A stretch of 64,000 bases of DNA from NCBI GenBank assembly GCA_041690635.1, contig JAWLGZ010000006.1:1-64000 (forward strand), read 5' to 3'. The DNA comes from JAWLGZ01 sp041690635 (GTDB lineage Bacteria > Pseudomonadota > Gammaproteobacteria > Thiohalomonadales > Thiohalomonadaceae). Within the stretch, counting starts at the first letter, position 1; the number at the start of each line of letters is the position of its first letter. The position numbers and the translations under genes were made by a program. Below, piece after piece: positions 1 through 10,441 of this stretch. A model generated the notes under the pieces. The model was not told the DNA's origin. It saw only the letters and a list, made by a program, of their open reading frames with translations, and did not search any database.

Positions 1-98
1 CCGACCACCGACCACCGACCACCGACCACCGACCACCGACCACCGACCACCGACCACCGACCACCGACCACCGACCACCGACCACCGACCACCGACCA
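1..98. repeat. Heptanucleotide tandem array (CCGACCA)n, cut by window edge
   Basis: Fourteen uninterrupted copies of the 7-base unit CCGACCA run from the window edge to within two bases of the stop codon of the YbhB-like gene on the minus strand. Read along that gene the unit is TGGTCGG. The array probably extends beyond the window. The same unit occurs at 41104-41159 after another stop codon. Seven-base units are not a multiple of three, so the array is unlikely to be translated. Confidence 0.95.
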
Positions 99-99
99 C

Positions 100-576
100 T
101 CAGCCATGCTCCTTCTTGTAGGTCCCCATCAACTCGGTGTGGCCCAGTACGTGCTCCTCCATCGCCTGCTCCAGGACCTCGATGGTGGGGTGTTTCAGGT
201 CCGGCAGGGCGCTGTCCAGGGCGTAGAGCCGAATGACATAGTGGTGGGTCCCACTCGGCGGGCAGGGGCCGCCGTAGCCGGTCCGGCGCCAGTCGTTGAT
301 GCCGCTACGCACACCCGCGGGCAGCGTGTCGTCTGCAGCCGCCTCCGGTAGGGCACTTACCTCTGACGGGAGGTTGTACAGCAGCCAGTGCACGAAGGTC
401 ATCTTCGGAGCGGCCGGACCCGGTGCATCCGGGTCCTCCATCACCAGGGCGACGCTCTTGGCGCCTTTGGGCAGCCCACTCCACTCCAGGGGCGGAGAGA
501 CATTTTCACCGTCACAGGTGTAGCGCCGCGGGATCGCGGCGCCGTGACTGAATGCGTCCGAGCGCAGGACCAGCAT
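100..576 (-). CDS. YbhB/YbcL family (PEBP/Raf kinase inhibitor-like) protein
   Basis: The 158-residue product has the family pattern: an N-terminal region with YTCDGENVSPPLEW, then VALVMEDPDAP, a central FVHWLLYNLP segment and GYGGPCPPSGTHHYVIRLYAL, which forms the anion-binding pocket of phosphatidylethanolamine-binding-like proteins. Family length is about 150-180, so it is complete. There is no signal peptide, so it is probably cytoplasmic. The ATG at 576 is chosen over an in-frame TTG three codons upstream; an AGGA lies upstream. The physiological role of bacterial YbhB proteins is unclear. Its stop codon abuts the heptamer array at the window edge. Confidence 0.9.
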   Translation of the reverse strand: MLVLRSDAFSHGAAIPRRYTCDGENVSPPLEWSGLPKGAKSVALVMEDPDAPGPAAPKMTFVHWLLYNLPSEVSALPEAAADDTLPAGVRSGINDWRRTGYGGPCPPSGTHHYVIRLYALDSALPDLKHPTIEVLEQAMEEHVLGHTELMGTYKKEHG

Positions 577-659
577 GGGCGGCAATCCTTACCTTTCCGT
601 CTCACCGGAAGAATAGACGGCGGTTCGGATCTCCTCGGCAAGCCGGGGGGAGAAGGGCG

Positions 660-686
660 TCCGGGTACGGCAGCGCCGTACCCGGA
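660..686. other. Perfect 12-bp inverted repeat
   Basis: Two 12-base arms (TCCGGGTACGGC and its complement) flank a three-base loop, between the SCP2 and YbhB genes. It lies downstream of the SCP2 stop codon on the minus strand, so it could end or stabilise that transcript. No T-run follows on either strand, so a simple intrinsic terminator is not supported. Confidence 0.6.
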
Positions 687-741
687 GCGGCAGGCGGTCA
701 GTGTGGGGCGATCATGTGTCGATGGCGCCCCGTGGCGTGTA

Positions 742-1140
742 TCAGGCTACGCGGGACATCACGCCGAAGCTTTTTACAAACGGTCCGGCCATACGCGGGT
801 CCTTCAGCATCGCCTTGTAGTCACCGGTCGGGAACTTCAGCTTGCCGGTGGTGTAGGCCATGCCGAGGCCGGTCATACCGATCCCCTTGGCGACCCATTT
901 CTGCCAGCTGTCGGCGCTGGCGCGAAGATCCCAGTTGAGCGGCTCGCCGTCATAGGCGCCGGCATCGACCGCCTTGCCGTTTTCCACCTTGAGGAAACCC
1001 ACCGGGGTGTCGTCGCCAAGAAAGCCGTAACCAATGGTGGAACTGAAGCTGATCTTCTCCAGCGCCTCGGACAGATCCGGCTCCCTGTTCCACTCCTCCT
1101 GAAAGCGCTTCATCCATTCATCAGAAAAAAGTTCGGACAT
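742..1140 (-). CDS. SCP2 sterol-binding/lipid-transfer domain protein
   Basis: A small 132-residue soluble protein that looks like a stand-alone SCP-2 fold. It opens with MSELFSDEWMKRFQEEWN, has the central strand pattern (GFLKVENGKAVDAG, LRASADSWQKWVAKG) and the usual C-terminal TGKLKFPTGDYKAMLK helix region. Such proteins bind hydrophobic ligands; substrate and partner cannot be read from sequence. The ATG is preceded by AGGGGGAT. It follows acs on the same strand but is separated from it by a clear terminator, so it is probably a separate unit. Confidence 0.8.
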   Translation of the reverse strand: MSELFSDEWMKRFQEEWNREPDLSEALEKISFSSTIGYGFLGDDTPVGFLKVENGKAVDAGAYDGEPLNWDLRASADSWQKWVAKGIGMTGLGMAYTTGKLKFPTGDYKAMLKDPRMAGPFVKSFGVMSRVA

Positions 1141-1277
1141 CTTCTGTATCCCCCTTTGAGGTTCTTGTTTTACGCAAACGCAAAAGATAGACGCCGCGTG
1201 GTGTTGTTTCCACCTGTCTCAAGGTGTACCCATCGGCAGCGGCAGTCAAGAGCCCTGGAGGGAGCGGTCGCAGGCGC

Positions 1278-1309
1278 AAAAAAGGCGGGTCCCCATCAAG
1301 GGGCCCGCC
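1278..1309 (-). terminator. Intrinsic terminator of acs
   Basis: A GC-rich hairpin (GGCGGGTCCCC / GGGGCCCGCC, loop ATCAA) lies 22 bases past the acs stop codon. On the minus strand it is followed by six T residues. Confidence 0.9.
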
Positions 1310-1330
1310 TCTTTCGGCTCGCAAAGGCTG

Positions 1331-3277
<1,947 letters not shown>

Positions 3278-3396
3278 GGTTCTACTCCCTTGGTCTATGC
3301 TTATGGATTGTTGAACCGGAAGACATCGGTCCAACAGACCCGAATGCCTTCAATTGTAGGCGCCCCGCGGTACGCCGATTTCCCCCGTGCACTACA

Positions 3397-4089
3397 TCAC
3401 ACGCGCAGCAACACCTCCTTTAGCGGAAGTGGGCGTCCATTATTGTTTTCTGCCAGTTGCGCCGTGAACAGTTCCGCCGCGCCAAGGGCATCGCTCAGCG
3501 CGTCATGGGCGCGATACCGGGGCAGATTATACCGCTTGCGCAGTTCGGCCAACCGCAACGCCTTCGGGCCGATGGACTGATTGCGGCGTTCACGGCGCCT
3601 CCTTTCGATCCACTGCGTGTCTACGGTGGGGATTAGAAACCTGCCCCCGAAAACCCGTTCGCACGCGGCATTGAGAAATGTCAGCTCAACCCGTGCATGG
3701 TGAGCAATCAACACCCGGCCTGCCAGGATCGGCAACAAATCCTTCAATACCGTTTCAATCGGCTCGCCGGTGGCCGCCCGATCATCGGTGATCTGGTGAA
3801 TCACCGCGCTGTGTTCCGGGATTGCACCGGTCGGCAACACCAGCCGGTGCCGGGCGGTGGCCAGATCGATCCTCATCCCGGTCAGTTGCACGAGGCCGAC
3901 GCTGACAATCTCGTGCCGACGGTGGTCCAGGCCGGTGGTTTCCAGGTCCAGGGCCACGAATTCGGTTGTCCTGCAATCGGCATTCGGAGCCGGGAAGGGC
4001 ACCGACAGATAGCGTTTCAAGGCACTGTCCGGCACCTTCCCGACCAGCCGGCGGCGGCGGCGGTCAAGACTGAACAGCCGCTCCAGCAT
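3397..4089 (-). CDS. DEDDh 3'-5' exonuclease, DnaQ/PolC epsilon-like
   Basis: The 230-residue protein carries Exo I (ALDLETTGLD), Exo II (IAHHARVELTFLN) and Exo III (AHDALSDALGAAEL) of the DEDDh exonuclease superfamily. In Exo II the usual aspartate is a glutamate (HARVE). About 50 N-terminal residues precede the nuclease fold (RRRRRLVGKVPDSALKRYL). The gene starts by TGATG overlap with the stop of the DUF294 gene, so the two are translationally coupled. This exonuclease/DUF294 pairing beside acs is recurrent, but its substrate is unknown. It is distinct from the replicative DnaQ. Confidence 0.9.
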   Translation of the reverse strand: MLERLFSLDRRRRRLVGKVPDSALKRYLSVPFPAPNADCRTTEFVALDLETTGLDHRRHEIVSVGLVQLTGMRIDLATARHRLVLPTGAIPEHSAVIHQITDDRAATGEPIETVLKDLLPILAGRVLIAHHARVELTFLNAACERVFGGRFLIPTVDTQWIERRRRERRNQSIGPKALRLAELRKRYNLPRYRAHDALSDALGAAELFTAQLAENNNGRPLPLKEVLLRV

Positions 4090-5948
4090 CAGAAGAAGCG
4101 TCCGGACTGATGGCGTTGGCCGAGGGCATTCTGCATGGTGCTGATAATGGCGAACGCGTCTTTCAGGTGGTTTCGCTCCAACGCCGACAACTCGTCCGGA
4201 CGGATGTAGTTGTCCGGCTGCTCGCCGCGCTTGATCTGTCCCGCCTGATGGCGCACGCGCATCGTCGACATGAATTCGAGCGCATCCTCCAGATCCGCCG
4301 CTCCCTCCCTGCTGAGGGTCGCCGCCTCGCCGGCTGCGCGCAGGCGCTCCAGTGTGTTGATCTCGGGGAGCCCGGCAGCAAGTGCGTGAAACCGTGCGAG
4401 ATCGATGATGGGGATGATGCCCTTGTGCTTGAGATCGAGAGTGTTGGCGTGGTCGCCGTCGCTGATCAGCACGAAGTTGCGGAAGAAACCCAGCGGAGGG
4501 CGGTTGTGCAACGCACCGGCAGCGAGATAGGTGAGAAATATTCGGTTGTCGCTGGCCTGTTGCAGCACCTCCGCATGGAGTCGATCGTAAAGCGACTCTT
4601 CACCATAGACGACGCGCATGTCGAAGAAGTTGCTGGCCAGCATCACCGCCATCCGTTCAGGGCGGGTGATCCAGTCATCGAAGTAGCGCCGCCAGACCCG
4701 ATAGGGTTGCCGCCACTTCTGATTGCGCGCCATTACCTCGCCCGGGCACAGAACAAAGCCGCAGCGCGCCAGCCCGTCCGTGACAAAGCCGGCCAGCCAG
4801 GCGAAGTACCCCGCGTGCTCCTCGCCATAGCTGTCGTCCAGCAGCAGCGCGCTGTCCTGATCCGAGTGGATGGTCAGCTCCCGTCGCGCCTGTGAGCCGA
4901 CCGCAAGCCAGGCGAACGGCACCGGGGCGGGCCCGAGTTGCTGCTGCGCCAGTTCGATCAGTCGCCTGGTGGCTGCATCCGCCACCGAGGCGATCGCCTG
5001 GCCCACGTGGTGACCGGTCGCGCCGGCCACAAGCATTTGCAGGTGCATTTCCGGCAGTTGTGCGCAGGTGTCGGCCAGCGCCTCGACGCTCGCGCACTTG
5101 CGGACGCTGCCGGTAAGGTGGACGGCATTGGTGCTCTGATGACGGATGAGGTCGTTGGTGGATATAACGCCGAGGACACCACGGCCATCGACCACGGGCA
5201 GGTGGTGGACGCCGTGGCGGGTCATGGTCATCAGCGCCTCGAAGGCAGGTGTATCCGGCGAGATCTTGTGCAGGCGGCGGGTCATGATCTCGCAAGCCTG
5301 GAGATCGTAGGAGAGCCCCTCGGCGATGCAGCGCGAGCGTAGGTCGCGGTCGGTGAGGATGCCCACCAGCAGACCGCCCTCCATGAGCAGCAACGAGGAG
5401 ACCCGCTCCCGCGACATCAGCCGCGCTGCCTCCCGAATGGTGGTTTTCGGATCCGCACAGACCGGTGAACGGCCGATCAATGCGCGTACTTCAGTGGTCG
5501 TCACCGCCGAGCCGCGGTTATCGCGAAGCACCTCCAGGGCGGTGCGCAGCCGTTGTCGCAGGCTCTGGGTGAAGAACTCCCCAAACCCCTCATGTGTGCG
5601 GCACAGCACTTCGAAGCGTTCACAGGGCAGCAGATAGAGGAGGGTATCCTCTACCGTGGTGCCGGAGTAGCGGCCGGCCGGATCATCCCTGATACAGCAC
5701 GCAGCGTAGATCCCGCCCTCGCTGATCCTTTCGGCCAATCCGTCATCCGCGTCGCGAAGGTCGACGGCGCCCTTGCGGAGGACGTAGAGGTAATCACCAT
5801 CGGCGTCTTTGGGTGGAAATGTGCTTCCGCGGCGCAGATAGCGCACCGAGAGCTCTTTTGGCAGGCGATCGAGGGCCTGTGCGGGCAGTTGGTCAAAGGG
5901 AGGATGCCCGGCAAGGAATTCCCGTATCTCGATCAGTTCAACATCCAT
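4089..5948 (-). CDS. cNMP-binding/CBS-pair/DUF294 putative nucleotidyltransferase
   Basis: A 619-residue modular protein. The N-terminus (about 1-130) is a cyclic-nucleotide-binding-like barrel (FPPKDADGDYLYVLRKGAVDL). A CBS pair (about 150-280) includes TTIREAARLMSRERVSSLLLM and SPDTPAFEALMTM. The rest is DUF294 with the nucleotidyltransferase pattern AVGSQARRELTIHSDQDSALLL, the GS...D.D motif also found in GlnD. It may modify a target protein in response to nucleotides; no target is known. The ATG at 5948 is preferred over a GTG at 6020 because family members begin near this MDVELIEIREFL segment. The gene is a paralogue of 8433-10325. Confidence 0.9.
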   Translation of the reverse strand: MDVELIEIREFLAGHPPFDQLPAQALDRLPKELSVRYLRRGSTFPPKDADGDYLYVLRKGAVDLRDADDGLAERISEGGIYAACCIRDDPAGRYSGTTVEDTLLYLLPCERFEVLCRTHEGFGEFFTQSLRQRLRTALEVLRDNRGSAVTTTEVRALIGRSPVCADPKTTIREAARLMSRERVSSLLLMEGGLLVGILTDRDLRSRCIAEGLSYDLQACEIMTRRLHKISPDTPAFEALMTMTRHGVHHLPVVDGRGVLGVISTNDLIRHQSTNAVHLTGSVRKCASVEALADTCAQLPEMHLQMLVAGATGHHVGQAIASVADAATRRLIELAQQQLGPAPVPFAWLAVGSQARRELTIHSDQDSALLLDDSYGEEHAGYFAWLAGFVTDGLARCGFVLCPGEVMARNQKWRQPYRVWRRYFDDWITRPERMAVMLASNFFDMRVVYGEESLYDRLHAEVLQQASDNRIFLTYLAAGALHNRPPLGFFRNFVLISDGDHANTLDLKHKGIIPIIDLARFHALAAGLPEINTLERLRAAGEAATLSREGAADLEDALEFMSTMRVRHQAGQIKRGEQPDNYIRPDELSALERNHLKDAFAIISTMQNALGQRHQSGRFF

Positions 5949-6008
5949 CAGGATCCCGATGCCCGGAGAAAACGGAGTTACGACATAAACAATATCAGTG
6001 TGCTGTTG

Positions 6009-6144
6009 CACAGGGTACACAGAGAACAGCGAGGGCCTTCGTATCAGGCGGCTTGAGCAGCCTGGGTATCTCTCTGTGACCTTTCGGCACTGCTCCCTGC
6101 GTTTGCTCTATTTTCTGCATCCCTGCCGTCGTGTGTGCCCTGTG
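6009..6144. repeat. Long imperfect palindromic intergenic element
   Basis: The arms begin CACAGGG.ACACA and end with the inverse TGTGTGCCCTGTG, so most of the gap between the DUF294 gene and the symporter can fold on itself. Similar arm-and-loop elements lie at 53782-53911, 61527-61608 and 49442-49511. No open reading frame was supported here. Confidence 0.5.
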
Positions 6145-6158
6145 GCTAAATCTGTCTG

Positions 6159-6197
6159 AAAAAATGGGGCGCCGGAGCCCGAAGGCTCCGACGCCGC
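6159..6197 (-). terminator. Intrinsic terminator after the symporter gene
   Basis: On the minus strand a stem built on CGGAGCC / GGCTCCG with a TTCG tetraloop is extended by flanking GC pairs. It is followed by ATTTTTT, 26 bases past the symporter stop. It separates the symporter unit from the DUF294-exonuclease-acs unit. Confidence 0.9.
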
Positions 6198-6222
6198 AAA
6201 GGCATCAAACGCTAGTTCCTAA

Positions 6223-8004
6223 TCAATGGGCAGAGGCAGTACCGGCACCCTTCGGCACACGGATGTCCTCGACCATCGCCCGGATTTCGGCGGGCGGCGG
6301 CGCGGTCAGCTTCGACACCACATAAGCGGTGATGAAGTTGAAGATCGCGCCGACGGCACCGAAGGAGCCGGGAGAGATGCCCATCACCCAGTTCTCGGCA
6401 TTATCGGGCAGGTTGTTGGTTCCCGGAATGAAGAACCACCCCTTGTACACGAAGATGTACACGACAGTGGTGCCCAGGCCGACGAGCATGCCCGCAATCG
6501 CTCCAGAGCGGTTCATGTTCTTGTTGAAGATACCCATCATCAACGCCGGGAACAGGGAGGAGGCCGCCAGACCAAAGGCGAGTGCCACCGTCTGAGCCGC
6601 GAAGCCGGGTGGGTTCATGCCGAGGTAACCGGCCACCAGAATGGCGCCGGCCATGGCGATGCGGCCCGCCATCAGCTCGTTCTTTTCCGAGATGTTGGGA
6701 GCGAACATACCCTTCAGCAGGTCATGGGAGATGGCCGAGGAGATGGCCAGCAGCAGACCGGCGGCGGTGGAGAGCGCAGCGGCGAGACCACCGGCGGCCA
6801 CCAGGGCGATGACCCAGTTGGGCAGCCTGGCGATCTCGGGATTGGCGAGCACCATGATGTCGGCGTTCACCGTGGTCATCTCGTTGCCCTTCCAGCCCCA
6901 CTCGGCGGCCTGGGCGGCGAACGCCGGATTCTTGTCGTTGTAGTACTGGATGCGGCCGTCGCCATTCTTGTCCTCGAACTTGAGCAGACCGGTGGTCTCC
7001 CAGTTCTTGAACCACTGCGGACGCTCGTCATAGACCAGATTGCCGGTCGGATCGCCGACCGCCCCGGTCTGGATGGTTTCGCTCAGGTTCAGGCGAGCCA
7101 TCGCACCCACGGCGGGAGCGGTGGTGTAGAGGATGGCGATGAACACCAGCGCCCAGCCGGCGGAAGCGCGCGCATCACGCACCCGGGGCACGGTGAAGAA
7201 GCGGACGATAACGTGCGGCAGGCCGGCGGTGCCGATCATCAGCGACATGGTGAGCAGCGCGATATTCAGCGTTGATCCCTTCTGCGCCGTGTACTCGGCA
7301 AACCCGAGGTCCCTCACCACCAGGTCCAGCTTGTCCAGCAGGTACATCCCGCCGCCATCGGCCATCGTGCTGCCGAGACCAATCTGAGGCAGCGGGTTGC
7401 CGGTGAGCTGGAGGGAGATGAAGATAGCCGGCACGGTGTAGGCGAAGATGAGCACCACGTACTGGGCAATCTGGGTGTAGGTGATGCCCTTCATGCCGCC
7501 GAGCACGGCGTAGATGAACACGATAGCCATGCCGACCAGCACGCCGGTCTGGGCATCGACCTCGAGGAAGCGGCCGAACGCCACGCCGACGCCGGTCATC
7601 TGGCCGATAACGTAAGTGATCGACGCGACGATGAGGCAGACCACCGCGACGAAGCGTGCCATCTGCGAGTAGTACCGGTCACCGATGAACTCCGGCACGG
7701 TGAACTTGCCGAACTTGCGCAGATACGGGGCCAGCAGCATCGCCAGCAGCACGTAACCGCCGGTCCAGCCCATCAGGTAGGCCGACGCATCATAGCCGTT
7801 AAAGGCGATGAGACCGGCCATGGAGATGAACGATGCCGCGGACATCCAGTCGGCGCCCGTAGCCATACCGTTGGCGACCGGATGGACGCCCTTGCCGGCG
7901 ACATAGAATTCGCCGGTGGTGGCGGCACGCGCCCAGATGGCGATGCCGACGTAGAGGGCGAAGGTGGCGCCCACTACCAGGTAAATCATGGTTTGAAGTT
8001 CCAT
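6223..8004 (-). CDS. Sodium:solute symporter large subunit, VC_2705 type (probable acetate/small-acid uptake)
   Basis: This 593-residue protein of the SSS family should have about 13 membrane helices. It begins MELQTMIYLVVGATFALYVGIAIWARA and contains the conserved GKGVHPVANGMATGADWMSAASF and the sodium-site helices. It pairs with the 96-residue small subunit encoded just upstream, as in the VC_2705 subfamily. Unlike compact ActP proteins, it carries a hydrophilic insert near residues 330-370 including DKNGDGRIQ, which resembles an EF-hand loop. The start has a strong GGGGGAG. Acetate is the likely substrate because of linkage to acs; the sequence does not prove it. Confidence 0.92.
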   Translation of the reverse strand: MELQTMIYLVVGATFALYVGIAIWARAATTGEFYVAGKGVHPVANGMATGADWMSAASFISMAGLIAFNGYDASAYLMGWTGGYVLLAMLLAPYLRKFGKFTVPEFIGDRYYSQMARFVAVVCLIVASITYVIGQMTGVGVAFGRFLEVDAQTGVLVGMAIVFIYAVLGGMKGITYTQIAQYVVLIFAYTVPAIFISLQLTGNPLPQIGLGSTMADGGGMYLLDKLDLVVRDLGFAEYTAQKGSTLNIALLTMSLMIGTAGLPHVIVRFFTVPRVRDARASAGWALVFIAILYTTAPAVGAMARLNLSETIQTGAVGDPTGNLVYDERPQWFKNWETTGLLKFEDKNGDGRIQYYNDKNPAFAAQAAEWGWKGNEMTTVNADIMVLANPEIARLPNWVIALVAAGGLAAALSTAAGLLLAISSAISHDLLKGMFAPNISEKNELMAGRIAMAGAILVAGYLGMNPPGFAAQTVALAFGLAASSLFPALMMGIFNKNMNRSGAIAGMLVGLGTTVVYIFVYKGWFFIPGTNNLPDNAENWVMGISPGSFGAVGAIFNFITAYVVSKLTAPPPAEIRAMVEDIRVPKGAGTASAH

Positions 8005-8016
8005 GTGACTCCCCCG

Positions 8017-8307
8017 TTAGTCTTCGTGCAGATCGAACTGGCGATCGAGCTTGTTCATGCGCCAGGCGTAGAAGAAGATCAGTGCCACGAACGTGTAGAT
8101 CGAACCCTGCTGGGCGAACCAGAAGCCGAGCTTGTAACCGCCGATCGTAATGGTGTTGAAGGCGTCGACCAGAATGATGCCGAAGCCGAACGAGACGACG
8201 AACCAGACGACGAGGCAGCCGATCAGCAGGCGGAGATTCGCCTTCCAGTAGGCCGCCGCCGCCGACTCTGCGCCGGTTGCCGAGCTAACACTTGCAGTGT
8301 CTGTCAT
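8017..8307 (-). CDS. DUF4212 small subunit of sodium:solute symporter
   Basis: A 96-residue membrane protein with two hydrophobic helices (LRLLIGCLVVWFVVSFGFGIILVD and IYTFVALIFFYAWRM) and the diagnostic KLGFWFAQQGS between them, ending in the MNKLDR turn. This protein always accompanies VC_2705-type symporters. It is 12 bases upstream of the large subunit gene, so both are made from one message. AGGAGGAAAG precedes the ATG, suggesting high translation. Confidence 0.93.
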   Translation of the reverse strand: MTDTASVSSATGAESAAAAYWKANLRLLIGCLVVWFVVSFGFGIILVDAFNTITIGGYKLGFWFAQQGSIYTFVALIFFYAWRMNKLDRQFDLHED

Positions 8308-8432
8308 TTTGCTTTCCTCCTAAGTAGCTAGGGCGAAGTGCGCCATCCTGGGCATGGGTAAGCCCCCCTTTCGTCCGGGGGTGCCAGTTCCTCCCTTCCC
8401 GGTCACCGGAAAAGTTGGAATGGGTGCGCAGA

Positions 8433-10325
8433 TCACAACTGGTACTCCAGTGCGATCTTCGATTGAAGCTTGCGGGCCTGCCGGAATGCCTCCTTCAGGA
8501 TGCGCCGATCCAGCTCGTTCAGGGTGTCCGGGTCGATGTGGTTCGAGAGCACCTCGCCCTGTTCCGCCTGTCGACGGTGGTTGCGCATGCGCAACAACTG
8601 AATGAAGTGGTACGACTCGCACCAGGCCGCGGCATCCCCCGCGCTGAGACCGCCCGCCTCGGCCACGCCCTTGAGGCGCGCCACCGTGTTGGTCTCGGCG
8701 ACCCGGTTGGCCAGCGATAGCAGCCGCGCACCGTCAACAAACGGTGTGAGGCCCTGTACCTTCAGGTCGAGCATGTTCGGGTGGTCGCCGCCGCGCGATA
8801 CCGCAAAGTCACGGATCAGGCCCAGGGGCGGGCGGTTGCGCAGGGCGTTGGCGGCGAGCTGGTGGCGGAAGCGGCTGTTCCTGGCCACCTTCTCGGTGAG
8901 CCAGGAGCGCAGTTCGTGCGCAAGTGACGCATCACCCTCCAGGGTTCGGAAGTCGAAATAGATGGTTGCCTTGAGCAGGTGTTCCGGCGTGCCCTGTTCG
9001 ATCCAGCGGTCGAACCGGTTACGCCACTCCTCCACACTGAGGCAGCACTCGGGATTGCCCGCCATCACCCCGCCGTCGCAGAGCGGGAAGCCGCATTCGG
9101 CGAGCGCGTCGTTAACCCGCTTGGCCAGAGGAAGCAGCGCCTGGCGAATTTCTTCGGCATCCTGTCCTTCGGGAACGGTGAAGAGAATGCCATTATCCTG
9201 ATCGGTGCGCAGGGTCTGCTCGTAACGTCCCTCGCTGCCGAACGAGAGCCATGTGAACGGCGGAAGGGGGGCGCTGTGCTCGGCAACTGCCAGCGCAATC
9301 ACCCGGCGGGTGAGGCTGTCGTTGAGGGTGGTGATGATCTGCGTAAGCTGGTCGACCGAGGCGCCCTGCGCCAGCATCTGATCGATCAGCCGGTGTACGT
9401 CTGCCTCGACATGGGCCAGGGCTGCCACGCTTTCGGCACGAGCGATGGCTCGGCTCAGGTTCACCAGGCCCACACGCTGGAGTGAGAACAGATCCCGTTC
9501 GGAGACGATGCCCACCAGGCGTCCCCGCTCCTCCACACAGACGTGGCCGAACCCCTTTTGCGCCATCAGCAGCGCCGCCTCATAGGCCATGGCATTGGGC
9601 GGCAGGGAGAGCGGCCGGCGGGTCATCACTTCCGCCAGCGGGGTACTCAAATCGATCTGTGGCAGTGCCACGCGGCTCAGGACGTCGTGCAGCGTGAGCA
9701 CCCCGAGCGGTGACTGGTTCTCATCCGTGATGATGACGCTGCCGATCTGCTCTTCCTTCATCCGCTCCAGCGCATCGCGCAGCGGGGTCTCCGGGCGACA
9801 GGTCACCGGCTGACGGCGCAGTAGTGCGTGGAGCGGGGTGTTTAGGGAGGTGTCCTCGGAGACGCGGGTGGCGGAGGAGGCCTGGACGCTGCGCAGCGCG
9901 TTGTCGAGCAGGTTGGCCAGGCGGCGCGTGCAGAAATCGTGGAACACCGCACTCTTGTTGAGCAGGTTCTCGAAATCCTCCCGCGGCAGTTCGAAGCAGA
10001 AGGTGTCCTCGGCGGCGCGGGAGACCGTGCGCACCGGCCGGCCCGCCAGCAGTGCGCCAATCGGGAAGCACTCACCGGTCACCAACTCCCACACGCCATC
10101 CTCGCCATCCTCCTGGCGTGCCTCCGCACGGACGCGGCCCTGCTTGACCACGAAGAACCGGTTAGCGGGCCCGTTGTCGGGGCCGAAGATCACGTCGCCC
10201 TTGGCGTAGAACCCGAGCGAAAGGCGCATGGCCATATAGTCGAGGTGTACCGGCGCCATCTGATCGAACGGCGCATGGCGGCGCAGGAAGTCGGTGACGG
10301 CGGTGAGGGATCCGTTTTGGGTCAT
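8433..10325 (-). CDS. Second cNMP/CBS/DUF294 putative nucleotidyltransferase
   Basis: The 630-residue paralogue of 4089-5948 has the same order: cNMP-like barrel (NRFFVVKQGRVRAEA), a CBS pair (RPETPLRDALERMKEEQIGSVI and PPNAMAYEAALLMAQKG), and the nucleotidyltransferase motif SFGSEGRYEQTLRTDQDNGILF. The start is placed at the ATG at 10325 (MTQNGSLTAV). An earlier in-frame ATG at 10379 overlaps a -24/-12 promoter (10363-10378) and so is probably untranscribed. It is the first gene of the symporter unit and may couple its output to nucleotide or nitrogen state; that role is inferred. Confidence 0.88.
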   Translation of the reverse strand: MTQNGSLTAVTDFLRRHAPFDQMAPVHLDYMAMRLSLGFYAKGDVIFGPDNGPANRFFVVKQGRVRAEARQEDGEDGVWELVTGECFPIGALLAGRPVRTVSRAAEDTFCFELPREDFENLLNKSAVFHDFCTRRLANLLDNALRSVQASSATRVSEDTSLNTPLHALLRRQPVTCRPETPLRDALERMKEEQIGSVIITDENQSPLGVLTLHDVLSRVALPQIDLSTPLAEVMTRRPLSLPPNAMAYEAALLMAQKGFGHVCVEERGRLVGIVSERDLFSLQRVGLVNLSRAIARAESVAALAHVEADVHRLIDQMLAQGASVDQLTQIITTLNDSLTRRVIALAVAEHSAPLPPFTWLSFGSEGRYEQTLRTDQDNGILFTVPEGQDAEEIRQALLPLAKRVNDALAECGFPLCDGGVMAGNPECCLSVEEWRNRFDRWIEQGTPEHLLKATIYFDFRTLEGDASLAHELRSWLTEKVARNSRFRHQLAANALRNRPPLGLIRDFAVSRGGDHPNMLDLKVQGLTPFVDGARLLSLANRVAETNTVARLKGVAEAGGLSAGDAAAWCESYHFIQLLRMRNHRRQAEQGEVLSNHIDPDTLNELDRRILKEAFRQARKLQSKIALEYQL

Positions 10326-10362
10326 CGGGTCGACAGGGGGCCTCGGTTTAGCCCCAAACCGG

Positions 10363-10378
10363 TGCAATTGCCAGGCCA
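10363..10378 (-). promoter_or_regulatory. Sigma-54 (-24/-12) promoter for the symporter unit
   Basis: On the minus strand TGGCCTGGCAATTGCA matches the RpoN consensus TGGCACG-N4-TTGCA at nearly all defined positions, with GG and GC exactly ten bases apart. Transcription would begin about 10350, 25 bases upstream of the chosen ATG of the DUF294 gene. Palindromes 65-100 bases further upstream could bind the activator. Confidence 0.75.
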
Positions 10379-10405
10379 TGCGCCGATTTCCCGGTGGATC
10401 AGAAA

Positions 10406-10421
10406 GTTACAGGATTGTTAC
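10406..10421. promoter_or_regulatory. Two GTTACAGG half-sites one helical turn apart
   Basis: GTTAC occurs at 10406 and 10417, each followed by AGG, an 11-base spacing. They lie between the sigma-54 promoter and the full palindromes and may be weak activator sites. Confidence 0.4.
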
Positions 10422-10441
10422 AGGCTCGTTGGTGTGGGGGT

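Noticed and set aside
1..98. CRISPR array
   Set aside because: Units are seven bases with no spacers, so this is a simple tandem repeat; no cas genes are in the window.
10326..10379. In-frame ATG at 10379 as the start of the second DUF294 gene
   Set aside because: The codon lies inside the -24/-12 promoter match, and the following 18 residues are not family-like; ATG 10325 gives the expected N-terminus.
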